The translations under genes and the position numbers were made by a program. Source: Siphonodentalium dalli (Eukaryota; Mollusca; Scaphopoda; Gadilida; Siphonodentaliidae). Taken from it: a stretch of 64,000 nt of DNA. The notes under the pieces were generated by a model that was given only the letters and a program-made list of their open reading frames with translations, ran no database searches and was not told where the DNA came from. Numbering within the stretch: the first letter of the stretch is position 1; every line of letters begins with the position of its first letter. Location: contig CP136064.1 of NCBI GenBank assembly GCA_032622095.1, positions 114,130,004 through 114,194,003 of the forward strand, read 5' to 3'. This document shows, one piece after another, positions 61,607 through 64,000 of this stretch.

Positions 61607-62508
61607 TAGGCTTGCCGCGATTTTGGGAATAATCGAACAATCGTCAGTGGTGCCGATTAATCGATTTTCATTTTGAAAATTGACTTGTTTAGTTCAAATA
61701 ACAATGCATATTATACAACAACACAAGAACGCTGGCATACAGCGTATTTGCAAAGAACTTATCTCAACTTAAGAGGCAATATTTTGCACGTATTTACAGC
61801 ACTAATCTAACCCACCCACGCAAACATTTGTGACAATGTAATTTCAGTTGAGGTCGGGCCGACGGAGTAATCTAGTTCTGTCTTGGTTTCACGTCACGGC
61901 GGTTTTTCTTTTAATGTGCCGACGCATGTGTATACTCCGCAGCACGCGTGATAGCAGTTGTTCAGCGGTCACGTGCTATTCTGCTTTTGAAGTTTTCAAT
62001 TGCTTATGGGTATTGACAATCGAATGAATTGAGAGATTCCCGACTTTGAATTAAGGCACGATCCCGAACTTCAAATTCAATTAATGCACGATCCCAAATT
62101 CACGAACAGGCTCACGATGCACGTGGCCCGACGAGAGTTGGGAGTATTTTTTCGTTCAATTTGTTTAATCAAAATGATTTCTGAATCTGCTAAGTGCTTA
62201 CATAAAGTTCATAAACTACGAGCAATTATTTAGTTTTTATTGTTTAATAGAGGCATTTGAATTTATATGGGAGCAAATTCTCAGAACTAATGCCCTTCAT
62301 TTCCGACGTGCGGTGCCCGTAAAACGGGAGTTATACTTACCATCTTACACTTACCAGACGCACCTCTTAATAGTCACTTTTTTGGCATCTATTTACTACA
62401 AATTAAATTTCTATTTGAAATTTAATTTCATGGGTTGAAAAATTGATTAATCGTCGATTATAGCCACTGATTAATCGATTTTGAAAATCCAAAATCGCGG
62501 CAAGCCTA
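61607..62508. mobile_element. hAT-type element, 902 bp
   Basis: TIRs TAGGCTTGCCGCGATTTTGG / CCAAAATCGCGGCAAGCCTA with perfect TSD TATAACAC (61599-61606, 62509-62516). GATTAATCGAT repeats lie near both ends. Same family as 4184-5177. Confidence 0.9.
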
Positions 62509-62683
62509 TATAACACCACAAATATAATTATACTGTAAGAGTTTCCTGAAATGAATGGCATTGATTTGTCAATATATATCAACTTTCTTGATGAATTAAA
62601 AAGTGACTTGCCAAAACTTTTGCCAAATGAAAATATATTTTGCCGAAAGTTAATTATTTTTGCCATTGGTAACTTTGGCAAGT

Positions 62684-62804
62684 ACAGTAATGCTCTAATT
62701 AATCGACCTCTTAACCACAGCAGAATTATGGGTAACTTTTCAGGATTTAGTCAGAAATATTTCTGACTAAATCCTGAAAAGTTACCCATAATTCTGCTGT
62801 GGTT
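62684..62804. mobile_element. Deletion derivative of the fold-back MITE with a 92-bp perfect palindrome
   Basis: Begins CAGTAATGCTCTAATTAATC like 28076, then 62713-62804 is a perfect palindrome with no loop (46-bp arms). The central GAAAGCTCTC region of the parent is missing and the right end stops early. Confidence 0.85.
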
Positions 62805-62839
62805 TGAAATCTATCATTTTTCACCACCGACACTTTTCA

Positions 62840-63115
62840 GTGGCCCAGTAAAAAGTCGACAAGAAGATGGTCTCGGACCAAATTGCGGATGAAGATGGAT
62901 AACTCTAAAATCAAGTGACTTTTTTGTGTCAGATATTTGACAAACCGACAAAATGTTGATAAATAACAGGTTTTGGGAAATTTTATACTATAGTTGACTG
63001 TGGTTAGCATTATTTTTGGGCAATTAATCAATTCTGATTACTGAAGTGGCATTTCAATAAATGTTGTTGTTGGAATCGAATGATATGAGGACCATCGAAT
63101 CGGATTGAGTACCAT
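62840..63115. repeat. Dispersed repeat, copy of 52301-52591
   Basis: Collinear with 52301-52591 from GTGGCCCAGTAAAAAGTCGA to CATCGAATCGGATTGAGTAC. Confidence 0.8.
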
Positions 63116-64000
63116 TAAAACTGTTTTCCACATTGACCATTGGCTACTGCCCTAAAACATTTCATCAGAGGCACTACTTTACTTCATTGAATCCTGTTTA
63201 ATATCGCCATCAAATATGAAGTGAACCAAAATTCATTCTCTAGATCAACCCCTGTGTAGTCTTATACATAAAATCATGGTTGTGGCCCCTATATTCTCCA
63301 AACTGTATTGGAAATACATGTAGAGACCATGACATGCAATGTTCCACATCCATAAAGGAACAACACCTTAGATTAGACTGAAAATTGTATTTTGATCCCC
63401 ATATTTATATATCAAGGTTTATTATATGCTTGCCTATAAAATAGCGGAAAATTACCATAACATAAATTGGCGTATGTATCTCATTGAAGCTACAGTGAAA
63501 TTGCATTTGCTTATTTCATTGTATCTTTTTGTTATTTCACTGCAGCTAGCCGAATGACGTCATCACTTGATAGTGGTTTGCTACCTATCAGCTGATTGGT
63601 GTCAGAAATTTTGGTCAACCAGGTGTTGCTTTCCATGTATTGTTTAATTTGTTGTGCTATTAAAAGTGAGAATGCTGCATAATTGAGCAACTTTAAGCAT
63701 TAATAAGGTGCATATATTAAAAAGAACATCTACAATTTTTGTTTGAATACCTGAAACATCTCATTCGTTTCTGGAAAAAATATCAAATTTTCACTCGTGG
63801 CTTCTAGCCCTCGTGAAAATTTTATATTTCTTTCCAGACACTCATGAGATATTTTGGTATTCAAACAAAAACTGTACCGGTAGGTATTCCGTATGTATTG
63901 GAGTAAACATATGGGAAATAAAGACAACCCCATCCAAAGCTGAATTTTTTTTTAGATTTGATATTACATGTACTGTTATTGGAGATATTAGTGAGTATTT
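63116..64000. other. Window end, fold-back at 63737-63872, no gene
   Basis: TTTTGTTTGAATACCTGAAA (from 63737) pairs with the inverse ending 63872. The 67-codon minus-strand frame there is this fold-back. Rest unassigned. Confidence 0.55.

Overview
This is eukaryotic, intron-rich, AT-rich DNA, most likely from a marine invertebrate. A lophotrochozoan such as a bivalve mollusc is my best guess. That rests on tandem-repeat elements resembling the 'pearl'-type elements described in bivalves and on dense DNA-transposon MITEs; it is not proven. There are no operons, and almost every open frame over 60 codons lies in repeat DNA.

One protein-coding gene fills the window. It is a complete orthologue of CASC3 (MLN51/Barentsz), the cytoplasmic core subunit of the exon junction complex, on the + strand. 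I reconstruct 12 coding exons from the ATG at 2975 to the stop at 58187, giving 763 aa. All junctions are GT-AG and all phases agree. Exon 1 (32 codons, 2975-3070) is separated from exon 2 by a 16.7-kb intron; it is recognised by its vertebrate-like start (MADxRRR) and by the Ser-Glu-Cys|Glu-Ser-Glu junction. Exons 5-6 carry the SELOR core that binds eIF4A3 and RNA. Exon 7 is Arg/Asn/Gly-rich, exon 8 has the KRYSSxRQR block, exons 10-11 are proline-rich with GGTxYYxP motifs, and exon 12 is a polar acidic tail. A poly(A) signal lies at 58748. About 4% of the window is coding.

The introns are a museum of DNA transposons. Ends can be placed to the base because target-site duplications (TSDs) are intact. 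There are hAT elements with 8-bp TSDs (4184-5177, 20401-21718, 21735-22672, 53019-54389, 61607-62508, and probably 31995-32875); TA-flanked mariner/pogo-type elements (3817-8008, 9172-17748, 51201-52286, 28076-28288); TTAA-flanked piggyBac-type MITEs (29260-29464, 37095-37337, 52739-52877, 52675-54635); an unassigned family with 7-bp TSDs (40821-46951, 56366-57587); and a 123-bp element with a 6-bp TSD inside a microsatellite (24555-24677). Several are nested, up to four levels.

A second repeat class is hairpin-headed tandem arrays with periods of about 160-174 bp (10160-11100, 11104-17392, 25881-26583, 34008-34640, 48340-49870). They share a common internal grammar. The largest also has a higher-order period of about 2.1 kb. 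Intron 3 holds a 1.5-kb ATC/ACC microsatellite. Upstream of the gene (1-2770) and downstream of its 3' end (58.8-64 kb) I see only repeats and unassigned DNA, with no second gene.
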